In this document: positions 17,736 to 26,546 of the stretch, piece after piece
Numbering within the stretch: the stretch's first letter is position 1
Layout: every line of letters starts with the position of its first letter
Assembly (NCBI RefSeq): GCF_002884445.1
Contig: NZ_KZ614144.1
Location: 2,122,290 to 2,186,289 of the forward strand
DNA: 64,000 bases
Direction: 5' to 3'
From: Paenibacillus castaneae
Lineage (GTDB): Bacteria; Bacillota; Bacilli; Paenibacillales; Paenibacillaceae
The notes under the pieces: generated by a model
Told to the model about the DNA's origin: nothing
What the model saw: the letters and a program-made list of their open reading frames with translations, nothing else
Database searches by the model: none
Program-made: the position numbers and the translations under genes

Positions 17736-19556
17736 ATGAAGTGGCTGCGCGCAATGATATGGTGGTTTAGAAATCAGGAACTGGCTCGGAAGCTTATGAT
17801 CATTAATTTCATTCTGATAGTGCTGCCTCTCAGCGTCATGGGGTATTTTGCCTTTACACGATTCGCGGCTACGCTAGAGCAAAAGGTAGGCGACTACCAG
17901 CTGCAAACGCTGAAGCAGCTGACGTTGAATTTGGATACGTATATGACGGAGCTGGATCGGCTTACGCTAATGCCTTATCAATATGAGAAAATAATAGCTT
18001 TCCTCGAGAGCAAGCGTGAGCAGGGACAACCGCTTACGCTGGATGAGATTAAACAAATGAACAGCTTCGTATCACAGGTATTCTTGAATGGCCGAATCGA
18101 TATAGTTGGCGTCTCCCTGTTCGGAGAGGGAGGAGCCTCCTATGTAGTGATGCCTGAAAGCCAGTATGTGACCACCTATAGTCTTGATGAGAACGCGGAA
18201 TGGCTCAAAAAGGAGCACGGACGCAGCGGCCAATCCACATTCATAGCGACGCATAATATTCAATCGACGAGCGGTACGGTTTACCCTGTATTCTCAATTG
18301 CACGCGAGCTGCGGAGCTTTGATAGCGGTATGAGGCTTGGCTATATTGTTATTGACGTGGATCCAAAAGTTATTCATGGCATACTAGCTCAGGTTACGCT
18401 AGGCAGCAGGGAACAGCTATTCATTGTCGACGAAGCCGGCAGAATGGTAGAGGGCAAGGACGAAGCGCATTCGCAGTACCATACAATGAAGCTTCCAAGC
18501 GAGTCTCTGGAGGGGGTTACCCACTCTGCAGTGAATGGAGAGCGGCAGCTTGTAGCCTATGTAACCTCATCGATTACGAACTGGACGACGGTAGGAATCG
18601 TGCCTGTGTCTGAGCTGATGAAGGATAGCCTCCTTATTCGCAACTCCATCATGCTGTTTGGCATGATAAGCATCGGCTTGGCTATGCTTATATCGGTTTT
18701 CCTTGCGTTTCGAATTACACAGCCGCTGCGCGGCTTAATTAAACTGATGCGCAAGGTGGAGCGGGGCGATCTGCTCGTTTCCTTTCCTGTAAAACAGTGG
18801 GATGAAGTAGGCCATCTGGGCAAAGCGTTCAACACGATGGTATCGAAGCTGAGCGAGCTTGGCTACCTGCTCTACGAGACGGAGATTCGCGAGAAGGATG
18901 CGCAAATCGCCGCCCTGCAAAGCAAAATTAATCCGCATTTCTTGTACAATACATTGGGCTCTATCAGCATGTATGCAGAGGTTGAGGGCAATCAAGAGGT
19001 AGTGAAGATGACGAATCATTTGAGCAGGCTGCTTCGTTACAGCTTGAGCAGCCAGAAGGAGCGAGTAAGCCTTGGCGATGAGCTTGATCATGTGAAAGGC
19101 TATATGACCATTCAAAAGATGCGTTATGAGGATCGGATTGACTTTCAGCTTGATGCCGACGAGATTGCTCTTGCTTGTAAAGTTATCCCGCTGATGATTC
19201 AACCTATCGTAGAGAATGCCATCAATCATGGCATTGATAAAGGCGCCGGCAGCGGGAAAATCCGGTTAGCCTGCAAAGTTGACCAGAATGTTCTACGGAT
19301 TGCAGTAGAGGATGACGGCATTGGGATGACAGAGGAGCAGCTGATTCTGATTCGCTCTCGATTGGCGCACACAAAGGATATCGGAGGCAGCTCAGGAAAC
19401 GGTTTATTGAATGTGCATCGACGGATCGTGCTTCATTTCGGAGAGCCGTATGGCCTAACGCTGGAAAGTATGCCTTATCAGGGACTGAAGGTTATGATAA
19501 CCTTGCCGGCAGTGACGAGGGAATCTTACTTGAAGGAAGGGGATTTGCATGCCTAG
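17736..19556 (+). CDS. Sensor histidine kinase, YesM family
   Basis: Membrane sensor that phosphorylates its partner regulator in response to an extracellular sugar signal. TM1 lies at about 21-40, an extracellular Cache-like region follows to about 300, TM2 at 304-326, then HAMP. The His_kinase domain carries the phospho-acceptor H401 in NPHFLYNT, and the ATPase domain shows PIVENAINHG and EDDGIGM. The 606 residues are standard. AAGGAGA precedes ATG 17736. The gene overlaps the response-regulator gene by 8 bp, so they are a co-translated pair. It probably controls its own operon from 11413. Confidence 0.95.
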   Translation: MKWLRAMIWWFRNQELARKLMIINFILIVLPLSVMGYFAFTRFAATLEQKVGDYQLQTLKQLTLNLDTYMTELDRLTLMPYQYEKIIAFLESKREQGQPLTLDEIKQMNSFVSQVFLNGRIDIVGVSLFGEGGASYVVMPESQYVTTYSLDENAEWLKKEHGRSGQSTFIATHNIQSTSGTVYPVFSIARELRSFDSGMRLGYIVIDVDPKVIHGILAQVTLGSREQLFIVDEAGRMVEGKDEAHSQYHTMKLPSESLEGVTHSAVNGERQLVAYVTSSITNWTTVGIVPVSELMKDSLLIRNSIMLFGMISIGLAMLISVFLAFRITQPLRGLIKLMRKVERGDLLVSFPVKQWDEVGHLGKAFNTMVSKLSELGYLLYETEIREKDAQIAALQSKINPHFLYNTLGSISMYAEVEGNQEVVKMTNHLSRLLRYSLSSQKERVSLGDELDHVKGYMTIQKMRYEDRIDFQLDADEIALACKVIPLMIQPIVENAINHGIDKGAGSGKIRLACKVDQNVLRIAVEDDGIGMTEEQLILIRSRLAHTKDIGGSSGNGLLNVHRRIVLHFGEPYGLTLESMPYQGLKVMITLPAVTRESYLKEGDLHA

Positions 19557-21174
19557 CATCATTATCGTAGACGATGAATCGATATTCCGCAAAGGACTGC
19601 GCAAAATGATCGGGGATTTGGATCCGGAATGGGAGATTGCTGGTGAGGCAAGAGATGGGTATGAAGCGCTGCAATTAATTGAGGAGCTTCAGCCGGATGC
19701 GCTTCTAACCGATATTAGAATGCCGCGAATGGACGGTATTCAGCTGCAGCAGATGATTCGTGAGCGGTTTCCGCAGCTGCTGTGCGTCGTCATAAGCGGT
19801 TATGATGATTTCTCATATGTGCAGCAGTCTATGAGGCAAGGCTCTCGGGATTATCTAATGAAGCCTATCGAGCGGGAAGAGCTGGTCAAGGTTCTACGGC
19901 TGCTAAAGGAGAAGCTGCATCAGCAGCAAATTGCTTCATCAGGCAAAACACATCTTGAGGAGCAGCAAATAAGACAGCATGTTAGCGAGCATCTTGTAAC
20001 AGGCTTGCTTCGCGGCAGCGTGAATGAATCGGATTTAAAAATTCTTCACACGATCGGCATCGATTTCAAGTGGCCTTATTTCACATGCATGGTCATTAAG
20101 CTGGATAAGCATTCCATTGGCAGCGATCGTTACAATGTGACGGACCCGTCATTATTTCAATTATATATACAGCAGCTTGTGCAAGAGATAATTACTCGCA
20201 GATCTAACGGCATTTGCTTTATTTTGTCGGAGACAGAAGTCGTGGCGCTGCTTAATATAACAGACCGGCATAAAGCGATGCTGAACGTGAAGGAAATCGG
20301 AGAGACGATTCGAAGGCAAATTACAACTCTATCGAATATGACCGTTACTATTGGTATCGGACAGGCGGCTGAAGGGGTACGCTCGATATCCCATTCTTAC
20401 AATGAAGCGCAAATCGCCTTGCTCTACCGGCTCATTGTCGGAGGGGATAAGGTTCTTGAATACGGCGATATGGTGCAGAGGGAGCAGCTTCAAGGCGAAG
20501 TGAACCCCTGCTCGTGGGAGAAGCTTGATCAAGCGATAAATGAGGGGAATTGTGAACAGGCAGGAGTTGCCGCTCGCGCATATGTCAATGAGCTCTGTAT
20601 GAGCGCACGAACGCCGGAGACTGTGCATCAGCAGCTGTGCAAGCTGCTTATCCAATATTATGAGCTGGCGGGAAAGCTGGGATTGACGAAACAATGGCTT
20701 GGCATGAAGGATATGAAGGCTGTGCTGTTCGATATATGCTCCATTTCCTCACAGGAGGAGCTGATGGAGGAATGCGGACTGCTCCTCGTTCGGTTGGCTG
20801 CTTGCATTGCTGAAAGCGCTATTGTACAAGGAGCAGATCCGGTTGAGAAATCAATTCGTTATATCGAGCTTCATTACGCGAAGGCGCTGACACTGAAAGA
20901 GGTGGCAGACTACGTTTATTTAAATGCAGCGTATTTCAGCACCTTGTTTAAGCAGCGGACAGGAAAATCGTTTGTGGAACGTCTGACCGAGATCCGAGTT
21001 TTGGAAGCAAAGCGGCGAATGGCTCATACCGACCATAAAATTGCTATTATTGCAGAGCAAACAGGCTTCACGAACATTCGCCACTTTAACCGTGTATTCA
21101 AGAATGAAACCGGACTCTCGCCAAAGGAGTACCGTGATCGAATCCAAGAGAAAAAAGATAAGAATGCGGGTTAA
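19549..21174 (+). CDS. AraC-type response regulator, YesN family
   Basis: DNA-binding partner of the YesM-type kinase. The receiver domain (1-125) has the acidic pair DDE at 8-10, phospho-acceptor D55 in LTDIRMP and K105 in LMKPIE. A long linker domain (about 140-420) precedes two AraC helix-turn-helix motifs near 435-535, ending ETGLSPKEYRD. The 541 residues are typical for YesN regulators. The start ATG overlaps the end of the kinase gene by 8 bp. The likely target is the promoter before 11413, where an inverted repeat lies at 11302. Confidence 0.95.
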   Translation: MPSIIIVDDESIFRKGLRKMIGDLDPEWEIAGEARDGYEALQLIEELQPDALLTDIRMPRMDGIQLQQMIRERFPQLLCVVISGYDDFSYVQQSMRQGSRDYLMKPIEREELVKVLRLLKEKLHQQQIASSGKTHLEEQQIRQHVSEHLVTGLLRGSVNESDLKILHTIGIDFKWPYFTCMVIKLDKHSIGSDRYNVTDPSLFQLYIQQLVQEIITRRSNGICFILSETEVVALLNITDRHKAMLNVKEIGETIRRQITTLSNMTVTIGIGQAAEGVRSISHSYNEAQIALLYRLIVGGDKVLEYGDMVQREQLQGEVNPCSWEKLDQAINEGNCEQAGVAARAYVNELCMSARTPETVHQQLCKLLIQYYELAGKLGLTKQWLGMKDMKAVLFDICSISSQEELMEECGLLLVRLAACIAESAIVQGADPVEKSIRYIELHYAKALTLKEVADYVYLNAAYFSTLFKQRTGKSFVERLTEIRVLEAKRRMAHTDHKIAIIAEQTGFTNIRHFNRVFKNETGLSPKEYRDRIQEKKDKNAG

Positions 21175-21192
21175 CATTAGGCTGAAAGCAGA

Positions 21193-22107
21193 TCAATAGC
21201 TGATCATGACCTCAATATCCTGTTCGTAGTTGCCGAAATTTTTGCCGAACAAGCTTACTCCGCCAGGATTGTCGGCATCCTCGCTGGATGTAATTCGAAA
21301 TAGAATTTCTTCGGAGGGGACAATCGGAATATCTTTCACACTTACATCAGAGAGCTTAACGCCATCCATATATGTGCCGTCTGCCGCAATAAGCAATGTT
21401 TTCAGCAGACCGTGCTGGGTGCTTCCGGGCTCCCACCACTGCGGAGTGAGCTTTCCGCGAACACTGCCGAAATCTCCAGGAGAAGTCCAAATGCAAACCG
21501 TCCTATCGTTTAATGAAAAAGTAATATCAGACGGCCAATCCTCGGCGTAGCCGGGCGCTTCCGAGCAAATTTCTAATGATATTCGAATTGTCTTAACCGG
21601 TTTTTTTCCTGCCAGATAATTTGGAATGCGGTATTCGACATAGCCGCTGGCAAACCAAATATGCTGCGCCTTTACATGCTCTGGCTCTGCGAAATAACGG
21701 GGATCGTCCCGCATGCCAATCAGCTTTGTTTCGGAGGCTAATCCACAAGTTGGCCGTACCTGATAGTCAGCATACTGGCCGACGGGGAGCGATACATTGT
21801 AATGATCTCGTGTCTGCTCCTGTTTCTCAGGACTTTCCGGTTTAAACAATAGAGTAACCTTATCTAATCGGAGTTTGCATAATTTCTGCATCCCGCGTTT
21901 CCCGGCGATCATTTCAGTAGTAACAATTCCAGCTTCCTCTAGCTGATACACGTGCTTGGTGACAATGGCTGAAGATACGTCCAGCTTAAGTGACATTTCC
22001 TTTATATTAAGGCTTTCATGTTTCAGCAGCTCAATCATTTTGATTCGTGTTTGTGAGGCGAGTGCTTCAAATAAGGCGAGATTGCTTTGGTTAACATCCA
22101 GCTCCAT
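21193..22107 (-). CDS. ArsR-type winged-helix regulator with large C-terminal beta-rich domain
   Basis: Transcription factor divergent from a GH2 gene. Residues about 5-75 form an ArsR/SmtB-like winged helix (ALFEALASQTRIKMIELL; SSAIVTKHVYQLEEAGIV). There is no ELCVCEL-type cysteine metal site in the recognition helix, so it is unlikely to sense metals. The remaining 220 residues, rich in beta-strand and aromatics (DYQVRPTCGL, YRIPNYLAGKKP, TPQWWEPGS), are far longer than ArsR proteins normally carry and look like a ligand-sensing domain. By position it probably senses a sugar and controls the GH2 gene at 22290. ATG 22107 follows GGAAGGA. Its 3' end is only 18 bp from the convergent YesN-type gene, with no terminator between them. 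Confidence 0.8.
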   Translation of the reverse strand: MELDVNQSNLALFEALASQTRIKMIELLKHESLNIKEMSLKLDVSSAIVTKHVYQLEEAGIVTTEMIAGKRGMQKLCKLRLDKVTLLFKPESPEKQEQTRDHYNVSLPVGQYADYQVRPTCGLASETKLIGMRDDPRYFAEPEHVKAQHIWFASGYVEYRIPNYLAGKKPVKTIRISLEICSEAPGYAEDWPSDITFSLNDRTVCIWTSPGDFGSVRGKLTPQWWEPGSTQHGLLKTLLIAADGTYMDGVKLSDVSVKDIPIVPSEEILFRITSSEDADNPGGVSLFGKNFGNYEQDIEVMISY

Positions 22108-22170
22108 TTATTTTTCATTCCTTCCATAACATGAGCATAAAAATAATAGATAGTCCTATTGTATAACCAA

Positions 22171-22274
22171 ATGATTAATTAAACAATTTATTCGTTGACT
22201 AAAGTAGGGCATTATTTTACAATCAGTTTTAAGGTCGTCATAAGTTAATGATTAACTATTTTATTAATTAAATG
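22171..22274 (+). promoter_or_regulatory. SigA-type promoter of the GH2 gene with flanking palindromes
   Basis: TTGACT (22195-22200), a 17-bp spacer and TACAAT (22218-22223) make a near-consensus promoter. Palindromes flank it: TTAATTAA at 22175-22182 and 22264-22271, and GTTAATGATTAAC at 22244-22256. These are good candidates for binding the divergently encoded ArsR-like regulator. Confidence 0.7.
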
Positions 22275-22289
22275 AGGAGTAGATCAATC

Positions 22290-24065
22290 ATGCCAAATGA
22301 ACAAGCTAAAGTGCAGGTTTTGCGCTCAGAATATCCGAGGCCGCAGTTTTCACGCCAAGAATGGTTAGGATTGAATGGAGAATGGGAATTTACTTTCGAC
22401 GATAGCCGGGTAGGGGTAGAGGAGAAATGGTACAAATCGGATTTGGCGTTTTCTCGGAAAATTACGGTACCGTTTACATTCCAAAGCAAGCTTAGCGGTA
22501 TAGAAGATCCTGCATTTCACGATGTAGTCTGGTACAGAAAGAGATTTAATATTCCGGAAGCTTGGTCAGGCAAACAGGTTATTCTTCATTTCGGTGCTGT
22601 TGATTATATCGCCAGCGTATGGGTCAACGGACAGCTTGCTTTCACTCATGAAGGCGGTCACACACCATTCCAAGGAGATATTACCAGCTTACTTATAGAG
22701 GGAAGCAATACAGTTGTTCTGCGAGCAGAGGATTTCAGCCGTGATCTGACTCTGCCTCGAGGCAAGCAGTATTGGCTAGAGAAATCGGCCAGTATATTTT
22801 ACACGCGGACGACGGGCATATGGCAAAGCGTATGGCTGGAGCCTGTAGATCGCATTCATCTTAGAAAGGTTGCTCTTACACCAAATATTGACCGAAATGA
22901 GATTCAGGTTCGAACTTTTATAGAGGGAATTCAATCAGTGGACGGATTGAATCTGCAGGTTATTATATCCTACAAAGGCAGTATGGTTTCGAATGATACG
23001 TACTCTGTACACTCTGCTGAAGAAAGCAGGAATATTCGGCTTAATGATTCTACGGATCACGGCTTAGGCCGTTTGTGGAGTCCGGAGCATCCAAATTTAT
23101 ACGATATTACTTTCCGCCTAAAGCAGAATGAAATCGTAATTGATGAAGCAGTCAGCTACTTCGGCATGCGTAAAGTATCAATTGAGGACGGAAAGTTCTG
23201 CCTGAACAATCGTCCTTATTATCAGCGGCTGGCACTTGATCAAGGGTATTTCCCTGAAGGCATTCTGACAGCACCTAGCGATGAAGCGCTGAAGAGTGAT
23301 GTTGAGCTTACCAAAGAGATGGGCTTTAATGGCGTACGCAAGCACCAGAAGACGGAAGATCCACGCTTTCTTTATTGGTGTGACAAGCTGGGCCTGCTCT
23401 TGTGGAGCGAAGCAGCGAATGCTTACGAATATTCCGAGGAATATGTAAGGCGCTTTACGAAAGAGTGGCAGGAGATCATTGAACGGGATTACAACCATCC
23501 ATGCATTGTGACATGGGTACCTCTTAATGAAAGCTGGGGTATTCCTAATGTTCAAAACGATAAACAGCAGCAGCAGCACGGCCTTGCTATGTATCATCTG
23601 ACCAAATCTCTTGATCAGACTAGACCGGTTGTATACAACGACGGATGGGAGCAAATGACAACCGATTTAGCGACCATTCATGATTATGAGAGCCGTCAGG
23701 AAGTGCTGGAAGCGCGATACGCATCCGTTGAAACTGCCATAAGTGCTATGCCGGCTAATCGTAGAATTTTTGTAGGCGGAGCGTCCTACGAGGGTCAGCC
23801 AATTCTCATATCCGAGTTCGGCGGTATTGCCTTCAAGAAAAGCGATTGGGAAGGCTGGGGTTATTCCGGTGCTGACAACGAGGAAGATTTCCTGAAGCGG
23901 TTGAAGGCTGTGCTGGATCCGATGTTCTCTTCACCGATTATTCAAGGCTTCTGTTATACGCAGTTGACGGATGTCGAGCAGGAAATTAACGGACTACTTA
24001 CTTATGATAGAGAACCGAAAGCGCCGCTAGACGTGATTCGAAAAATAATTACGGGACAAAAATAA
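22290..24065 (+). CDS. Glycoside hydrolase family 2 protein
   Basis: Cytoplasmic exo-glycosidase (clan GH-A) of 591 residues. The N-terminal sugar-binding domain starts LNGEWEFTFDD and contains ASVWVNGQLAFTHEGGHTPF. The acid/base is E414 in LNESWG and the nucleophile E509 in ISEFGG. It is shorter than LacZ and only distantly like the GH2 protein at 1570. ATG at 22290 follows GAGGAG by 10 nt; an in-frame ATG at 22272 overlaps that site. It has no transporter neighbour and is transcribed from a strong promoter divergent from the ArsR-like gene, making a simple regulator/enzyme pair. Substrate is unknown. Confidence 0.93.
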   Translation: MPNEQAKVQVLRSEYPRPQFSRQEWLGLNGEWEFTFDDSRVGVEEKWYKSDLAFSRKITVPFTFQSKLSGIEDPAFHDVVWYRKRFNIPEAWSGKQVILHFGAVDYIASVWVNGQLAFTHEGGHTPFQGDITSLLIEGSNTVVLRAEDFSRDLTLPRGKQYWLEKSASIFYTRTTGIWQSVWLEPVDRIHLRKVALTPNIDRNEIQVRTFIEGIQSVDGLNLQVIISYKGSMVSNDTYSVHSAEESRNIRLNDSTDHGLGRLWSPEHPNLYDITFRLKQNEIVIDEAVSYFGMRKVSIEDGKFCLNNRPYYQRLALDQGYFPEGILTAPSDEALKSDVELTKEMGFNGVRKHQKTEDPRFLYWCDKLGLLLWSEAANAYEYSEEYVRRFTKEWQEIIERDYNHPCIVTWVPLNESWGIPNVQNDKQQQQHGLAMYHLTKSLDQTRPVVYNDGWEQMTTDLATIHDYESRQEVLEARYASVETAISAMPANRRIFVGGASYEGQPILISEFGGIAFKKSDWEGWGYSGADNEEDFLKRLKAVLDPMFSSPIIQGFCYTQLTDVEQEINGLLTYDREPKAPLDVIRKIITGQK

Positions 24066-24078
24066 TAAATTGGAAGAG

Positions 24079-24111
24079 GGTGTCCCAAAAGCCATAGGCT
24101 TTAGAGGCACC
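24079..24111 (+). terminator. Possible terminator after the GH2 gene
   Basis: AAAGCC / GGCTTT hairpin with an outer GGTG / CACC pairing, without a clear T run. A weak candidate. Confidence 0.35.
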
Positions 24112-24143
24112 TTCATTGTGTATAGGGCAAATTCAGGAGGTGG

Positions 24144-25001
24144 TTAGGTATTAGCAATTACCGCGAACTCTTGTTCATAAATGGCCCTTACTTTCTCCAG
24201 AACCTTCCGGCTTTCCTCGGCGAAGGGAAGCTCCCTTACTTGATTTTTTACTAGAAAGACACCGGACATATCTCTACTTGCACCCATAGCCGCCTCGTAC
24301 AGGCGTGAAGCTCCTTGACTTGGATGTGAGAAAAACAGTTTCATTATCGGTATTAGGTAAAAGGGCAGTCCTGATTTTTTTCCGCTTCTTATGGTGTTGT
24401 TGCCCCCTGGGTCAGCGCTACGAATCTTTATTCCATCAGCGCCTATTAGAGGTGCGATCTCGTGAGTCCATAAGGATAGTGCTAGTTTTGTCGCCGCGTA
24501 TGGACCAATTAGCTTTTTAAATGAAACGGGATGCTCCAGTGTGTCCGGGTCAAATTTTTTGGTGAACCTAAAGGCAGTAGTGGATGTATTGACGACGGTT
24601 TTCAAATTTCCTTTAAGCAGAAGGTCCTTCAGCTCCATTAAAATGATGTAGGGAGCTACTGTTTGCAGCTCGAAATGCATTTCTCGTTTCTGTCTAGAGA
24701 AGCCTAGCTCTGCGAAGCTGCCGCCAGCGTTGTTGAACAACAGGTCAATCTTCGTTTCCTTGGCTTTGATTTGATTCAGAGCAGACCTCAGGCTACCGAA
24801 ATCTGTAAGGTCTGCTTTGTATATTCGAAGCTGCTTTTTACCCAGATTCTCTTGTATGAGCGTATCGTCCGCAGGAAATTCGGATCGTACTAATGCAATG
24901 ATCTGCCAACCCTCGGAGAGCATTCTGCGTGTCAGCTGGAGTCCGATGCCGGAGCTTGCGCCCGTTATGAGCGCCGTTTGGTCTATTAGATTTTTTTTCA
25001 A
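24144..25001 (-). CDS. Short-chain dehydrogenase/reductase
   Basis: NAD(P)-dependent oxidoreductase of the SDR superfamily, 285 residues. The cofactor motif TGASSGIG is at residues 14-21, NNAG follows in the middle, and the catalytic YAATK (YxxxK) comes next. The C-terminal part resembles light-dependent protochlorophyllide-reductase/retinol-dehydrogenase-like SDRs, which does not define a substrate. The start is TTG at 25001, with AAGGAGG 8 nt upstream. It is divergent from a MerR-type regulator gene and has its own MerR-type promoter with a 19-bp spacer, so it is very likely a target of that regulator. Confidence 0.9.
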   Translation of the reverse strand: MKKNLIDQTALITGASSGIGLQLTRRMLSEGWQIIALVRSEFPADDTLIQENLGKKQLRIYKADLTDFGSLRSALNQIKAKETKIDLLFNNAGGSFAELGFSRQKREMHFELQTVAPYIILMELKDLLLKGNLKTVVNTSTTAFRFTKKFDPDTLEHPVSFKKLIGPYAATKLALSLWTHEIAPLIGADGIKIRSADPGGNNTIRSGKKSGLPFYLIPIMKLFFSHPSQGASRLYEAAMGASRDMSGVFLVKNQVRELPFAEESRKVLEKVRAIYEQEFAVIANT

Positions 25002-25052
25002 TATTATATCCTCCTTAGATTGTGTTCGATTCAGTATCGATTCGATGCGCTC

Positions 25053-25083
25053 ATTGTAAATCCTGGAGTCAACTCCAAGTCAA
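25053..25083 (-). promoter_or_regulatory. MerR-type promoter of the SDR gene
   Basis: Read on the minus strand: TTGACT, a 19-bp spacer, TACAAT. The dyad TGGAGT-CA-ACTCCA fills the spacer. The over-long 19-bp spacer with a central dyad is the hallmark of promoters activated by MerR proteins. Confidence 0.8.
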
Positions 25084-25109
25084 GCGTTTATATAAGAATG
25101 TAAATCAAC

Positions 25110-25140
25110 TTGACTTGGAGCTGACTCCAAGTTATAAAAT
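25110..25140 (+). promoter_or_regulatory. MerR-type promoter of the merR-like gene
   Basis: TTGACT (25110-25115), a 19-bp spacer and TAAAAT (25135-25140). The perfect dyad ACTTGGAG-4-CTCCAAGT lies at 25113-25132. It matches the dyad in the divergent SDR promoter, so one regulator should bind both. Confidence 0.8.
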
Positions 25141-25171
25141 CAATAAAGGAAAATGATCAGGAGGATAAAGG

Positions 25172-25612
25172 ATGAGTGACACTGAATTATACTCCATTAA
25201 GGAAACTTCGGAGAAAACGGGATTATCGGAGGATACGATTCGTTACTATGAGAAAATAGAGCTGCTTCCGCGGGCGAAGCGGAAGGGAAACACCCATCGT
25301 GTGTATCGCTCGGAGGATTTGTTTATGATGAAGATCATTACATGTCTGAAAAAAACGGGAATGTCTCTGGACGAGATAAGGCCATATATGAATCTGTCTT
25401 CCTTTAATGATGATTTAACGGCATCCCCTGAGCTGTATGAGCTTCTTCAAGAGCATAAGAAAAAAATTGAAAACCAAATGGCCTCTCTTCAGCAAATTAT
25501 GGATTTAATTGACTCCAAATTGCTGCAGGGAAATGTGATTTCAGAACCATGCACGATCACAGGAGGCAAGCAAACCATGCCTATGAAAAGTAGAGAGGAT
25601 AAGACGCCGTGA
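25172..25612 (+). CDS. MerR family transcriptional regulator
   Basis: Small activator/repressor of 146 residues. The N-terminal winged helix begins YSIKETSEKTGLSEDTIRYYEK, followed by RAKRKGNTHRVYRSEDL and a dimerisation coiled coil (about 85-120). The effector tail is short and has a single cysteine (EPCTITGG), so it is not an obvious metal or thiol sensor of the classical type. It probably regulates itself and the divergent SDR through the two 19-bp-spacer promoters. Its stop overlaps the GTG of the LysR gene by 4 bp (GTGA), so the two regulators are co-translated. Start ATG 25172 has AGGAGG upstream. Confidence 0.92.
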   Translation: MSDTELYSIKETSEKTGLSEDTIRYYEKIELLPRAKRKGNTHRVYRSEDLFMMKIITCLKKTGMSLDEIRPYMNLSSFNDDLTASPELYELLQEHKKKIENQMASLQQIMDLIDSKLLQGNVISEPCTITGGKQTMPMKSREDKTP

Positions 25613-26511
25613 CGTTACAACAATTGAAGTATGTCATTGAGATCGCAAACCGCGGTTCGATGAATGAGGCAGCGAAGCGCTTGTTCATATCCCAGCCCAG
25701 CTTGTCTAACGCGATTAAGGATTTGGAAGAGGAGCTTCAAATTATTATTTTTGAGAGAACCAATAAAGGCATTACCCTTTCCAAGGAGGGAGCGGAGTTT
25801 CTCGGATACGCACGTCAAGTTGTTGAACAGGCGGAACTGCTGGAGAACCGTTATTTGGATGCGAAGCCGTCTCCGCAGCATTTCTCTGTTTCGACTCAGC
25901 ATTATGCGTTTGCGGTTAACGCCTTTGTGAACCTGGTTCGAGAATATGGGCAAGAAGAATACGAATTGTCATTGCGTGAGACCAAAACCTTTGAAATAAT
26001 TGAGGATGTCAAAACGTTGCGCAGTGAAATTGGAATATTATATCTCAATGATTTTAACGCTAAAGTGATTAATAATTTGTTGAAAGCTGCAAATTTGCAG
26101 TTCAACAGCTTATTTACCGCAAAGCCGCATATTTTTATTAGTACGAGCAATCCGTTGGCCAAGCAGTCTATCGTTACCATTGATCAGCTTCAGCATTACC
26201 CTTATTTGTCGTTTGATCAGGGGGAATACAATTCATTTCATTTCTCTGAGGAAATATTAAGCACGTTGTTGCATCCCAAAAGCATACGTGTGAACGATAG
26301 GGCAACGCTCTTTAATTTATTAATTGGATTGAACGGCTATACGATTTCGACTGGGGTGCTAAGCGCTGATTTGAATGGAAATGATATTATTCCAGTTCCG
26401 TTGGCTTGTGATGAAACGATAAATGTGGGATGGGTATGCCACAAAAATGTAGCGCTCTCCAAGCTTGCTACCGCCTATGTTGAAGCACTGCAGCAGGCTA
26501 TAGCAGAATAA
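25609..26511 (+). CDS. LysR family transcriptional regulator
   Basis: DNA-binding regulator of 300 residues. The N-terminal helix-turn-helix (LQQLKYVIEIANRGSMNEAA, SQPSLSNAIKDLEEEL) is followed by a periplasmic-binding-protein-like effector domain. The start is GTG at 25609, overlapping the MerR gene stop and preceded by GAGAGG. Co-translation with a MerR regulator is unusual, because LysR genes normally stand alone and divergent from their target. The target is not evident; the divergent SDR and the downstream thioredoxin-like gene are candidates. Confidence 0.92.
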   Translation: MTLQQLKYVIEIANRGSMNEAAKRLFISQPSLSNAIKDLEEELQIIIFERTNKGITLSKEGAEFLGYARQVVEQAELLENRYLDAKPSPQHFSVSTQHYAFAVNAFVNLVREYGQEEYELSLRETKTFEIIEDVKTLRSEIGILYLNDFNAKVINNLLKAANLQFNSLFTAKPHIFISTSNPLAKQSIVTIDQLQHYPYLSFDQGEYNSFHFSEEILSTLLHPKSIRVNDRATLFNLLIGLNGYTISTGVLSADLNGNDIIPVPLACDETINVGWVCHKNVALSKLATAYVEALQQAIAE

Positions 26512-26546
26512 ATCAGAACCCCCAATAGGATGGAGATGGAAGAGCG

